Origin: Symsagittifera roscoffensis
Lineage: Eukaryota > Xenacoelomorpha > Acoela > Convolutidae
Direction: 5' to 3'
DNA length: 64,000 nucleotides
Assembly (NCBI RefSeq): GCF_963678635.1
Contig: NC_087070.1
Location: 14,449,840-14,513,839, forward strand
Shown in pieces: positions 15,252 to 29,900 of the stretch; the stretch's first letter is position 1, and every line of letters begins with the position of its first letter. The position numbers were made by a program, and so were the translations under genes. The notes beneath the pieces are model-generated. The model was given only the letters and a program-made list of their open reading frames with translations. It did not search any database and was not told where the DNA came from.

Positions 15252-15267
15252 ATATATATATATATAT
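15252..15267 (+). repeat. (AT)8 microsatellite inside one monomer
   Basis: In one copy the usual CACATTTATGTGTTGTG is replaced by eight AT dinucleotides followed by TGTGTCAACATG. It is the only simple-sequence expansion I found within the array. The neighbouring units on both sides are normal, so the change belongs to a single monomer. Confidence 0.9.
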
Positions 15268-18200
15268 TGTGTCAACATGTGAGGGAAGATACAAGTTTAT
15301 TGTGGTAACAGCGGGTGAACCGCCGATGATAAGATACAGCAGCTATCTCACATTTATGTGTTGTGTCAACATGTGAGGGAAGATACAAGTTTATTGTGGT
15401 AACAGCGGGTGACCCGCCGATGATAACATACAGCAGCTATCTCACATTTATGTGTTGTGTCAACATGTGAGGGAAGATACAAGTGTATTGTGGCAACAGC
15501 GGGTGAACCGCCGATGATAAGATACAGCAGCTATCTCACATTTATGTGTTGTGTCAACATGTGAGGGAAGATACAAGTTTATTGTGGTAACAGCGGGTGA
15601 CCCGCCGATGATAACATACAGCAGCTATCTCACATTTATGTGTTGTGTCAACATGTGAGGGAAGATACAAGTGTATTGTGGCAACAGCGGGTGACCCGCC
15701 GATGATAAGATACAGCAGCTATCTCACATTTATGTGTTGTTTCAACATGTGAGGGAAGATACAAGTTTATTGTGGTAACAGCGGGTGACCCGCCGATGAT
15801 AACATACAGCAGCTATCTCACATTTATGTGTTGTGTCATTATGTGAGGGAAGATACAAGTGTATTGTGGCAACAGCGGGTGACCCACCGATGGTAACATA
15901 CAGCAACTATCTCACATTTATGTGTTGTGTCAACATGTTAGGGAAGATACAAGTGTATTGTGGCAACAGCGGGTGACCCGCCGATGATAAGATACAGCAG
16001 CTATCTCACATTTATTTGTTGTGTCAACATGTGAGGGAAGATACAAGTTTTTTGTGGCAACAGCGGGTGACCCGCTGATGATAACATGCAGCAGCTATCT
16101 CACATTTATGTGTTGTGTCAACATGTGAGGGAAGATACAAATTTATTGTGGTAACAGCGGGTGACCCGCCGATGATAAGATACAGCAGCTATCTCACATT
16201 TATGTGTTGTGTCAACATGTGAGGGAAGATACAAGTGTAATGTGGCAACAGCGGGTGACCCGCCGATGATAACATACAGCAGCTATCTCACATTTATGTG
16301 TTGTGTCAACATGTGAGGGAAGATACAAGTGTATTGTGGCAACATCGGAGGAACCGCCAATGATAAGATACATCAGCTATCTCACATTTATGTGTTGTGT
16401 CAACATGTGAGGGAAGATACAAGTTTTTTGTGGCAACAGCGGGTGACCCACCGATGGTAACATACAGCAGCTATCTCACATTTATGTGTTGTATGAACAT
16501 GTGAGGGAAGATACAAGTGTAAGCTGGCAACAGCGGGTGAACCGCCGATGATAAGATACAGCAGCTATCTCACATTTATGTGTTGTGTCAACATGTGAGG
16601 GAAGATACAAGTGTAATGTGGCAACAGCGGGTGACCCGCCGATGATAACATACAGCAGCTATCTCACATTTATGTGTTGTGTCAACATGTGAGGGAAGAT
16701 ACAAGTGTATTGTGGCAACATCGGAGGAACCGCCAATGATAAGATACAGCAGCTATCTCACATTTATGTGTTGTGTCAACATGTGAGGGACAATACAAGT
16801 GTATTTTGGCAACAGCGGGTGACCCGCCGATGATAAGATACAGCAGCTATCTCACATTTATGTGTCGTGTCAACATGTGAGTGAAGATACAAGTTTATTG
16901 TGGTAACAGCGGGTTACCCGCCGATGATAACAAACAGCAGCTATCTCACATTTATGTGTTGTGTCAACTTGTGAGCGAAGATACAAGTTTATTGTGGTAA
17001 CAGCGGGTGACCCGCCAATGATAACATACAGCAGCTATCTCACATGTATGTGTTGTGTCAACATGTGAGGGAATATACAAGTGTATTGTGGCAACAGCGG
17101 TGACCCGCCGATGATAACATACAGCAGCTATCTCACATTTATGTGTTGTGTCAACATGTGAGGGAAGATAAAAGTTTTTTGTGGTAACAGCGGGTGACCC
17201 GCGGATGATAACATACAGCAGCTATCTCACATTTATGTGTTGTGTCAACATGTGAGGGAAGATACAAGTTTTTTGTGGCAACAGCGGGTGACCCACCGAT
17301 GGTAACATACAGCAGCTATCTCACATTTATGTGTTGTGTGAACATGTGAGGGAAGATACAAGTGTAAGCTGGCAACAGCGGGTGACCCGCTGATGATAAC
17401 ATACAGCAGCTATCTCACATTTATGTGTTGTGTCAACATGTGAGGGAAGATACAAGTGTATTGTGGCAACAGCGGGTGAACCGCCGATGATAAGATACAG
17501 CAGCTATCTCTTATTTATGTGTTGTGTCAACATGTGAGGGAAGATACAAGTTTTTTGTGGCAACAGCGGGTGACCCACCGATGGTAACATACAGCAGCTA
17601 TCTCACATTTATGTGTTGCGTGAACATGTGAGGGAAGATACAAGTGTAAGCTGGCAACAACGGGTGACCCGCTGATGATAACATACAGCAGCTATCTCAC
17701 ATTTATGTGTTGTGTCAACATGTGAGGGAAGATACAAGTGTATTTTGGCAACAGCGGGTGACCCGCCGATGATAAGATACAGCAGCTATCTCACATTTAT
17801 GTGTCGTGTCAACATGTGAGTGAAGATACAAGTTTATTGTGGTAACAGCGGGTTACCCGCCGATGATAACATACAGCAGCTATCTCACATTTATGTGTTG
17901 TGTCAACTTGTGAGCGAAGATACAAGTTTATTGTGGTAACAGCGGGTGACCCGCCGATGATAAGATACAGCAGCTATCTCACATTTATGTGTTGTGTCAA
18001 CATGTGAGGGAAGATACAAGTTTATTGTTGAACAGCGGGTGACCCGCCAATGATAACATACAGCAGCTATCTCACATGTATGTGTTGTGTCAACATGTGA
18101 GGGAATATACAATGTATTGTGGCAACAGCGGTGACCCGCCGATGATAACATACAGCAGCTATCTCACATTTATGTGTTGTGTCAACATGTGAGGGAAGAT

Positions 18201-19118
18201 AAAAGTTTTTTGTGGTAACAGCGGGTGACCCGCGGATGATAACATACAGCAGCTATCTCACATTTATGTGTTGTGTCAACATGTGAGGGAAGATACAAGT
18301 TTTTTGTGGCAACAGCGGGTGACCCACCGATGGTAACATACAGCAGCTATCTCACATTTATGTGTTGTGTGAACATGTGAGGGAAGATACAAGTGTAAGC
18401 TGGCAACAGCGGGTGACCCGCTGATGATAACATACAGCAGTTATCTCACATTTATGTGTTGTGTCAACATGTGAGGGAAGATACAAGTGTATTGTGGCAA
18501 CAGCGGGTGAACCGCCGATGATAAGATACAGCAGCTATCTCTTATTTATGTGTTGTGTCATTATGTGAGGGAAGATATAAGCTTATTGTGGTAACAGCGG
18601 GTGACCCACCAATGATAACATACAGCAGCTATCTCACATTTTTGTGTTGTGTCAACATGTGAGGGAAGATACAAATGTATGGTGGCAACAGCGGGTGACC
18701 CGCCGATGATAACATACAGCAGCTATCTAACATTTATGTGTTGTATCAACATGTGAGGGAAGATACAAGTGTATTGTGGCAACAGCGGGTGACCCGCCGA
18801 TGATAAGATACAGCAGCTAGCTCACATTTATGTGTTGTGTCAACATGTGAGGGAAGATACAAGTTTATTGTGGTAACAGCGGGTGACCCGCCGATGATAA
18901 CATACAGCAGCTATCTCACATTTATGTGTTGTGTCATTATGTGAGGTAAGATACAAGTGTATTGTGGCAACAGCGGGTGACCCACCGATGGTAACATACA
19001 GCAACTATCTCACATTTATGTGTTGTGTCAACATGTTAGGGAAGATACAAGTGTATTGTGGCAACAGCGGGTGACCCGCCGATGATAAGATACAGCAGCT
19101 ATCTCACATTTATGTGTT

Positions 19119-22100
19119 GTGTCAACATGTGAGGGAAGATACAAGTTTATGGTGGTAACAGCGGGTGACCCGCCGATGATAACATACAGCAGCTATCTCA
19201 CATTTATGTGTTGTGTCAACATGTTAGGAAAGATACAAGTGTATTGTGGCAACAACGGTGACCCGCCGATGATAAGATACACCAGCTATCTCACATTTAT
19301 GTGTTGTGTCAACATGTGAGGGAAGATACAAGTATATTGTGGTAACAGCGGGTGACCCGCCGATGATAACATACAGCAGCTATCTCACATTTATGTGTTG
19401 TGTCAACATGTGAGGGAAGATACAAGTTTATTGTGGCAAAGCGGGTGACCCACCGATGATAACATACAGCAGCATTCTCACATTTATGTGTTTAGTCAAC
19501 ATGTGAGGGAAGAGACAAGTGTATTGTGGCAACAGCGGGTGACCCGCCGATGATAAGATACAGCAGCTATCTCACATTTATGTGTTGTGTCAACATTTGA
19601 GGGATGATACAAGTTTCCTGTGGTAACAGCGGGTGACCCGCCGATGAGAACATACAACAGCTATCTCACATTTATTTGTTGTGTCAACATGTGAGGGAAG
19701 ATACAAGTGTATTGTGGCAACAGCGGGTGACCCGCCGATGATAAGATACAGCAGCTATCTCACATTCATGTGTTGTGTCAACATGTGAGGGAAGATACAA
19801 GTATATTGTGGTAACAGCGGGTGACCCGCCGATGATAACATACATCAGCTATCTCACATTTCATTTATGTGTTGTGTCAACATGTTAGGAAAGATACAAG
19901 TGTATTGTGGCAACAACGGTGACCCGCCGATGATAAGATACAGCAGCTATCTCACATTTATGTGTTGTGTCAACATGTGAGGGAAGATACAAGTATATTG
20001 TGGTAACAGCGGGTGACCCGCCGATGATAACATACAGCAGCTATCTCACATTTATGTGTTGTGTCAACATGTGAGGGAAGATACAAGTGTATTGTGGCAA
20101 CAACGGTGACCCGCCGATGATAAGATACAGCAGCTATCTCACATTTATGTGTTGTGTCAACATTTGAGGGATGATACAAGTTTTCTGTGGTAACAGCGGG
20201 TGACCCGCCGATGAGAACATACAACAGCTATCTCACATTTATTTGTTGTGTCAACATGTGAGGGAAGATACAAGTGTATTGTGGCAACAGCGGGTGACCC
20301 GCCGATGATAAGATAAAGCAGCTATCTCACATTCATGTGTTGTGTCAACATGTGAGGGAAGATACAAGTATATTGTGGTAACAGCGGGTGACCCGCCGAT
20401 GATAACATACATCAGATATCTCACATTTATGTGTTGTGTCAACATGTGAGGGAAGATACAAGTTTATTGTGGCAAAGCGGGTGACCCACCGATGATAACA
20501 TACAGCAGCATTCTCACATTTATGTGTTTAGTCAACATGTGAGGGAAGAGACAAGTGTATTGTGGCAACAGCGGGTGACCCGCCGATGATAAGATACAGC
20601 AGCTATCTCACATTTATGTGTTGTGTCAACATTTGAGGGATGATACAAGTTTTCTGTGGTAACAGCGGGTGACCCGCCGATGAGAACATACAACAGCTAT
20701 CTCACATTTATTTGTTGTGTCAACATGTGAGGGAAGATACAAGTGTATTGTGGCAACAGCGGGTGACCCGCCGATGATAAGATACAGCAGTTATCTCACA
20801 TTCATGTGTTGTGTCAACATGTGAGGGAAGATACAAGTTTATTATGGTAACAGCGGGTGACCCGCCGATTATAATATACAGCAGCTATCTCACATTTATG
20901 TGTTGTGTCAACATGAGAGGGAAGATACAAGTGTATTGTGGCAACAGCGGGTGACCCGCCGATGATAACATACAGCAGCTATCTCACATTTATGTGTTGT
21001 GTCAACATGTGAGGGAAGATACAAGTGTATTGTGGCAACAGCGGGTGACCCACCGATCGTAACATACAGCGGCTATCTCACATTTATGTGTTGTGTCAAC
21101 ATGTTAGGAAAGTTACAAGTGTATTGTGGCAACAGCGGTGACCCGCCGATGATAAGATACAGCAGCTATCTCACATTTATGTGTTGTGTCAAAATGTGAG
21201 GGAAGATACAAGTTTATTGTGGTAACAGCGGGTGACCCGCCGATGATAACATACAGCAGCTATCTCACATTTATGTGTTGTGTCAACATGTGAGGGAAGA
21301 TACAAGTTTATTGTGGCAAAGCGGGTGACCCGCCGATGATAACATACAGCAGAATTCTCACTTTTATGTGTTTAGTCAACATGTGAGGGAAGAGACAAGT
21401 GTATTGTGGCAACAGCGGGTGACCCGCCGATGATAAGATACAGCAGCTATCTCACATTTATGTGTTGTGTCAACATGTGAGGGAAGATACAAGTTTTTTG
21501 TGGTAACAGCGGGTGACCCGCTAATGATAACATACAACAGCTATCTCACATTTATTTGTTGTGTCAACATGTGAGGGAAGATACAAGTGTATTGTGGCAA
21601 CAGCGGGCGACCCGCCGATGATAACATACAGCAGATATCTCAAATTTATGTGCTGTGTCAACATGTGAGGGAAGATACAAGTTTATTGTGGTAACAGTGG
21701 GTGACCCGCCGATGATAACATACAGCAGCTATCTCACATTTATGTGTTGTGTCAACATGTGAGGGAAGATACAAGTTTATTGTGGCAAAGCGGGTGACCC
21801 GCCGATGATAACATACAGCAGCATTCTCACATTTATTTAGTGTGTCAACATGTGAGGGAAGATACATGTTTTTTGTGGTAACAGCGGGTGACCCGCCGAT
21901 GATAACATACAACAGCTATCTCACATTTTTGTGTTGTGTCAACATGTTAGGGAAGATACAAGTATATTGTGGCAACAGCGGGTGACCCGCCGATGATAAG
22001 ATACAGCAGCTATCTCACATTTATGTGTTGTGTCAACATGTTTGGAACGATACAAGTGTATTGTGGCAACAGCGGTGACCCGCCGATGAAAAGATACAGT

Positions 22101-25100
22101 AGCTATCTCAAATTTATGTGTTGTGTCAACATGTGAAGGAAGATACAAGTTTATTGTGGTAACAGCGGGTAACCCGCCGATAATAACATACAGCAGCTAT
22201 CTCACATTTATGTGTTGTGTCAACATGTGAGGGAAGAATCAAATTTATTGTGGCAAAGCGGGTGACCCGCCGATGATAACATACAGCAGCATTCTCACAT
22301 TTATGTGTTTAGTCGACATGTGAGGGAAGAGACAAGTGAATTGTGGCAACAGCGGGTGACCCGCCGATGATAACATACAGCAGCTATCTCACATTTATGT
22401 GTTGTGTCAACATGTGAGGGAAGATACAAGTTTTTTGTGGTAACAGCGGGTGACCCGCCGATGATAACATACAACAGCTATCTCACATTTATTTGGTGTG
22501 TCAACATGTGAGGGAAGATACATGTTTTTTGTGGTAACAGCGGGTGAACCGCCGATGATAACATACAACAGCTATCTCACATTTATGTGTTGTGTCAACA
22601 TGTTAGGGAAGATACAAGTGTATTGTGGCAACAGCGGGTGACCCGCCGATGATAAGATACAGCAGCTATCTCACATTTATGTGTTGTGTCAACATGTGAG
22701 GGAAGATACAAGTTTTTTGTTGTAACAGCGGGTGACCCGCCGATGATAACATACAGCAGCTATCTCACATTTATGTGTTGTGTCAACATGTTAGGAAAAA
22801 TACAAGTGTATTGTGGCAACAGCGGTGACCCGCCGATGAAAAGATACAGCAGCTATCTCACATTTATGTGTTGTGTCAACATGTGAAGGAAGATACAAGT
22901 TTATTGTGGTAACAGCGGGTGACCCGCCGATGATAACATACAGCAGCATTCTCACATTTATGTGTTCAGTCGACATGTGAGGGAAGAGACAAGTGTATTG
23001 TGGCAACAGCGGGTGACCCGCTGATGATAAGATACAACAACTAACTCACATTTATGTGTTGTGTCAACATGTGAGGGAAGATACAAGTTTTTTGTGGTAA
23101 CAGCGGGTGACCCGCCGATGATAACATACAACAGCTATCTCACATTTATTTGTTGTGCCAATATGTGAGGGAAGATAAAAGTGTATTGTGGCAACAGCGG
23201 GTGACCCGCCGATAATAACATACAGCAACTATCTCACATTTATGTGTTGTGTCAACATGTGAGGGAAGATACAAGTTTATTGTGGCAACAGCGGGTGACC
23301 CGCTGATGATAACATACAGCAGCTATCTCACATTTATGTGGTGTGTCAACATGTAAGGGAAGATACAAGTGTATTGTGGCAACAGCGGGTGACCCGCCGA
23401 TGATAACATACAGCAGCTATCTCACATTTATGTGTTGTGTCAACATGTGAGGGAAGATACAAGTTTATTGAGGGAACAGCGGGTGACCCGCCGATGATAA
23501 CATACAACAGCTATCTCACATTTATGTGTTGTGTCAACATGTGAGGGAAGATACAAGTTTTTTGTTGTAACAGCGGGTGACCCGCCGATGATAACATACA
23601 GCAGCTATCTCACATTTATGTGTTGTGTCAACATGTTAGGGAAGATACAAGTGTATTGTGGCAACAGCGGGTGACCCGCCGATGATAAGATACAGCAGCT
23701 ATCTCACATTTATGTGTTGTGTCAACATGTGAGGGAAGATACAAGTTTTTTGTTGTAACAGCGGGTGACCCGCCGATGATAACATACAGCAGCTATCTCA
23801 CATTTATGTGTTGTGTCAACATGTTAGGAAAAATACAAGTGTATTGTGGCAACAGCGGTGACCCGCCGATGAAAAGATACAGCAGCTATCTCACATTTAT
23901 GTGTTGTGTCTACATGTGAATGAAGATACAAGTTTATTGTGGTAACAGCGGGTGACCCGCCGATGATAACATACAGCAGCATTCTCACATTTATGTGTTC
24001 AGTCGAAATGTGAGGGAAGAGACAAGTGTATTGTGGCAACAGCGGGTGACCCGCTGATGATAAGATACAGCAACTATCTCACATTTATGTGTTGTGTCAA
24101 CATGTGAGGGAAGATACAAGTTTTTTGTGGTAACAGCGGGTGACCCGCCGATGATAACATACAACAGCTATCTCACATTTATTTGTTGTGCCAATATGTG
24201 AGGGAAGATACAAGTTTATTGTGGCAACAGCGGGTGACCCGCCGATAATAACATACAGCAACTATCTCACATTTATGTGGTGTGTCAACATGTAAGGGAA
24301 GATACAAGTGTATTGTGGCAACAGCGGGTGACCCGCCGATGATAACATACAGCAGCTATCTCACATTTATGTGTTGTGTCAACATGTGAGGGAAGATACA
24401 AGTTTATTGAGGGAACAGCGGGTGACACGCCGATGATAACATACAGCAGCTATCTCACATTTATGTATTGTGTCAACATGTTAGGAAAAATACAAGTGTA
24501 TTGTGGCAACAGCGGTGACCCGCCGATGAAAAGATACAACAGCTATCTCACATTTATGTGTTGTGTCAACATGTGAGGGAAGATACAAGTTTATTGTGGC
24601 AACAGCGGGTGACCCGCTGATGATAACATACAGCAGCTATCTCACATTTATGTGGTGTGTCAACATGTAAGGGAAGATACAAGTGTATTGTGGCAACAGC
24701 GGGTGACCCGCCGATGATAACATACAGCAGCTATCTCACATTTATGTGTTGTGTCAACATGTGAGGGAAGATACAAGTTTATTGAGGGAACAGCGGGTGA
24801 CACGCCGATGATAACATACAGCAGCTATCTCACATTTATGTATTGTGTCAACATGTTAGGAAAAATACAAGTGTATTGTGGCAACAGCGGTGACCCGCCG
24901 ATGAAAAGATACAGCAGCTATCTCACATTTATGTGTTGTGTCAACATGTGAAGGAAGATACAAGTTTATTGTGGTAACAGCGGGTGACCCGCCGATGATA
25001 ACATACAGCAGCATTCTCACATTTATGTGTTCAGTCGAAATGTGAGGGAAGAGACAAGTGTATTGTGGCAACAGCGGGTGACCCGCTGATGATAAGATAC

Positions 25101-26980
25101 AGCAACTATCTCACATTTATGTGTTGTGTCAACATGTGAGGGAAGATACAAGTTTATTGTGGCAACAGCGGGTGACCCGCTGATGATAACATACAGCAGC
25201 TATCTCACATTTATGTGGTGTGTCAACATGTAAGGGAAGATACAAGTGTATTGTGGCAACAGCGGGTGACCCGCCGATGATAACATACAGCAGCTATCTC
25301 ACATTTATGTGTTGTGTCAACATGTGAGGGAAGATACAAGTTTATTGAGGGAACAGCGGGTGACACGCCGATGATAACATACAGCAGCTATCTCACATTT
25401 ATGTATTGTGTCAACATGTTAGGAAAAATACAAGTGTATTGTGGCAACAGCGGTGACCCGCCGATGAAAAGATACAGCAGCTATCTCACATTTATGTGTT
25501 GTGTCAACATGTGAAGGAAGATACAAGTTTATTGTGGTAACAGCGGGTGACCCGCCGATGATAACATACAGCAGCATTCTCACATTTATGTGTTCAGTCG
25601 AAATGTGAGGGAAGAGACAAGTGTATTGTGGCAACAGCGGGTGACCCGCTGATGATAAGATACAGCAACTATCTCACATTTATGTGTTGTGTCAACATGT
25701 GAGGGAAGATACAAGTTTTTTGTGGTAACAGCGGGTGACCCGCCGATGATAACATACAACAGCTATCTCACATTTATTTGTTGTGCCAATATGTGAGGGA
25801 AGATACAAGTGTATTGTGGCAACAGCGGGTGACCCGCCGATAATAACATACAGCAACTATCTCACATTTATGTGTTGTGTCAACATGTGAGGGAAGATAC
25901 AAGTTTATTGTGGCAACAGCGGGTGACCCGCTGATGATAACATACAGCAGCTATCTCACATTTATGTGGTGTGTCAACATGTAAGGGAAGATACAAGTGT
26001 ATTGTGGCAACAGCGGGTGACCCGCCGATGATAACATACAGCAGCTATCTCACATTTATGTGGTGTGTCAACATGTAAGGGAAGATACAAGTGTATTGTG
26101 GCAACAGCGGGTGACCCGCCGATGATAACATACAGCAGCTATCTCCCATTTATGTGTTGTGTCAACATGTGAGGGAAGATACAAGTTTATTGAGGGAACA
26201 GCGGGTGACCCGCCGATGATAACATACAGCAGCTATCTCACATTTATGTGTTGTGTCAACATGTTAGGAAAAATACAAGTGTATTGTGGCAACAGCGGTG
26301 ACCCGCCGATGAAAAGATACAGCAGCTATCTCACATTTATGTGTTGTGTCAACATGTGAAGGAAGATACAAGTTTATTGTGGTAACAGCGGGTGACCCGC
26401 CGATGATAAAATACAGCAGCATTCTCACATTTATGTGTTCAGTCGACATGTGAGGGAAGAGACAAGTGTATTGTGGCAACAGGGGGTGACCCGCTGATGA
26501 TAAGATACAGCAACTATCTCACATTTATGTGTTGTGTCAACATGTGAGGGAAGATACAAGTTTTTTGTGGTAACAGCGGGTGACCCGCCGATGATAACAT
26601 ACAGCAACTATCTCACATTTATGTGTTGTGTCAACATGTGAGGGAAGATACAAGTTTATTGTGGCAACAGCGGGTGACCCGCTGATGATAACATACAGCA
26701 GCTATCTCACATTTATGTGGTGTGTCAACATGTAAGGGAAGATACAAGTGTATTGTGGCAACAGCGGGTGACCCGCCGATGATAACATACAGCAGCTATC
26801 TCACATTTATGTGTTGTGTCAACATGTGAGGGAAGATACAAGTTTATTGAGGGAACAGCGGGTGACCCGCCAATGATAACATACAGCAGCTGTCTCACAT
26901 TTATGTGTTGTGTCAACATGTGAGGGAAGATACAAGTGTAATGTGGCAACAGCGGGTGACCCGCCGATGATAACATACAG
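19119..26980 (+). repeat. Left copy of an order-preserving satellite superblock of roughly 8 kb
   Basis: This stretch holds a distinctive series of monomer variants: CATGTTAGGAAAGATAC with CAACAACGGTGACC; AAAGCGGGTGACCCACCG followed by CAGCATTCTCAC and GTTTAGTCAACATG; ATTTGAGGGATGATAC with GATGAGAACATAC; TTTATTATGGTAAC; CATGTTTGGAACGATAC; ATGTTAGGAAAAATAC with GATGAAAAGATAC; ATTGAGGGAACAGC; and the CAGCTGTCTCAC unit near 26890. The same series appears in the same order from about 43078 to 50750, at offsets between about 22.9 and 25.5 kb. The offset changes because local blocks were expanded or lost after the duplication. Confidence 0.7.
24270..25700 (+). repeat. Locally amplified ATTGAGGGAACAGC / TTAGGAAAAATAC block
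   Basis: The pair formed by TTTATTGAGGGAACAGCGGG with GTGACACGCCG, followed one unit later by ATGTTAGGAAAAATAC, recurs with starts near 24376, 24751 and 25314, and again near 26159 with the CACGCCG change absent. The steps are 375, 563 and 845 bases, that is 4, 6 and 9 monomers each minus one base for the single-G loss in GCGGTGACC. The shared private change GACACGCCG shows that the first three copies have a recent common origin. Confidence 0.8.
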
Positions 26981-29900
26981 CAGCTATCTCACATTTATGT
27001 GTTGTGTCAACATGTGAAGGAAGATACAAGTTTATTCTGGTAACAGCGGGTGACCCGCCGATGATAAGATACAGCAGCTATCTCACATTTATGTATTGTG
27101 TCAACATAAGAGGAGAGATACAAGTTAATTGTGGTAACAGCGGGTGACCCGCCGATGATAACATACAACAGCTATCTCTCATTTATGTGTTGTGTCAACA
27201 TGTTAGGGAAGATACAAGTTTATTGTGGTAACAGCGGTTGACCCGCCGATGATAAGATACAGCAGCTATCTCACATTTATGTGTTGTGTCAACATAATAG
27301 GGAAGATATAAGTTTATTGTGGTAACAGCGGGTGACCCGCCGATGACAACATACAGCAGCTATCTCACATTTTTGCGTTGTGTCAACATGTGAGGGAAGA
27401 CACAAGTGTATTGTGGTAACAGCGGGTGACCCGCTGATGATAACATACAGCAGCTATCTCACATTTATGTGTTGTGTCAACATGTGAGGGAAGATACAAG
27501 TGTAATGTGGCAACAGCGGGTGACCCGCCGATGATAACCTACAGCAGCTATCTCACATTTATGTGTTGTGTCAACATAATAGGGAAGATACAAGTTTATT
27601 GTGGTAACAGCGGCTGACCCGCCGATGATAAGATACAGCAGCTATCTCACATTTATGTGTTGTGTCAACATAATAGGGAAGATATAAGTTTATTGTGGTA
27701 ACAGCGGGTGACCCGCCGATGACAACATACAGCAGCTATCTCACATTTTTGCGTTGTGTCAACATGTGAGGGAAGACACAAGTGTATTGTGGTAACAGCG
27801 GGTGACCCGCTGATGATAACATACAGCAGCTATCTCACATTTATGTGTTGTGTCAACATGTGAGGGAAGATACAAGTGTAATGTGGCAACAGCGGGTGAC
27901 CCGCCGATGATAACCTACAGCAGCTATCTCACATTTATGTGTTGTGTCAACATAATAGGGAAGATACAAGTTTATTGTGGTAACAGCGGGTGACCCGCCG
28001 ATGACAACATACAGCAGCTATCTCACATTTTTGCGTTGTGTCAACATGTGAGGGAAGACACAAGTGTATTGTGGTAACAGCGGGTGACCCGCTGATGATA
28101 ACATACAGCAGCTATCTCACATTTATGTGTTGTGTCAACATGTGAGGGAAGATACAAGTGTAATGTGGCAACAGCGGGTGACCCGCCGATGATAACCTAC
28201 AGCAGCTATCTCACATTTATGTGTTGTGTCAACATAATAGGGAAGATACAAGTTTATTGTGGTAACAGCGGCTGACCCGCCGATGATAACATACAGCAGC
28301 TATCTCACATTTATGTATTGTGTCAACATAAGAGGGAAGATACAAGTTAATAGTGGTAACAGCGGGTGACCCGCCGATGATAACATACAACAGCTATCTC
28401 ACATTTATGTGTTGTGTCAACATGTTAGGGAAGATACAAGTTTATTGCGGTAACAGCGGGTGACCCGCCAATGATAAGATACAGCAGCTATCTCACATTT
28501 ATGTGTTGTGTCAACATAATAGGGAAGATACAAGTTTTTTGTGGTAACAGCCGGTGACCCGCCGATGATAACATACAGCAGCTATCTCACATTTTTGTGT
28601 TGTGTCAACATGTGAGGGAAGATACAAGTGTATTGTGGTAACAGCGGGTGACCCGCCGATGATAACATACAGCAGCATTCTCACATTTATGTGTTCAGTC
28701 GAAATGTGAGGGAAGAGACAAGTGTATTGTGGCAACAGCGGGTGACCCGCTGATGATAAGATACAGCAACTATCTCACATTTATGTGTTGTGTCAACATG
28801 TGAGGGAAGATACAAGTTTTTTGTGGTAACAGCGGGTGACCCGCCGATGATAACATACAACAGCTATCTCACATTTATTTGTTGTGCCAATATGTGAGGG
28901 AAGATACAAGTTTATTGTGGCAACAGCGGGTGACCCGCCGATAATAACATACAGCAACTATCTCACATTTATGTGTTGTGTCAACATGTGAGGGAAGATA
29001 CAAGTTTATTGTGGCAACAGCGGGTGACCCGCTGATGATAACATACAGCAGCTATCTCACATTTATGTGGTGTGTCAACATGTAAGGGAAGATACAAGTG
29101 TATTGTGGCAACAGCGGGTGACCCGCCGATGATAACATACAGCAGCTATCTCACATTTATGTGTTGTGTCAACATGTGAGGGAAGATACAAGTTTATTGA
29201 GGGAACAGCGGGTGACCCGCCGATGATAACATACAGCAGCTATCTCACATTTATGTGTTGTGTCAACATGTTAGGAAAAATACAAGTGTATTGTGGCAAC
29301 AGCGGTGACCCGCCGATGAAAAGATACAGCAGCTATCTCACATTTATGTGTTGTGTCAACATGTGAAGGAAGATACAAGTTTATTGTGGTAACAGCGGGT
29401 GACCCGCCGATGATAACATACAGCAGCATTCTCACATTTATGTGTTCAGTCGAAATGTGAGGGAAGAGACAAGTGTATTGTGGCAACAGCGGGTGACCCG
29501 CCGATAATAACATACAGCAACTATCTCACATTTATGTGTTGTGTCAACATGTGAGGGAAGATACAAGTTTATTGTGGCAACAGCGGGTGACCCGCTGATG
29601 ATAACATACAGCAGCTATCTCACATTTATGTGGTGTGTCAACATGTAAGGGAAGATACAAGTGTATTGTGGCAACAGCGGGTGACCCGCCGATGATAACA
29701 TACAGCAGCTATCTCACATTTATGTGTTGTGTCAACATGTGAGGGAAGATACAAGTTTATTGAGGGAACAGCGGGTGACCCGCCGATGATAACATACAGC
29801 AGCTATCTCACATTTATGTGTTGTGTCAACATGTTAGGAAAAATACAAGTGTATTGTGGCAACAGCGGTGACCCGCCGATGAAAAGATACAGCAGCTATC

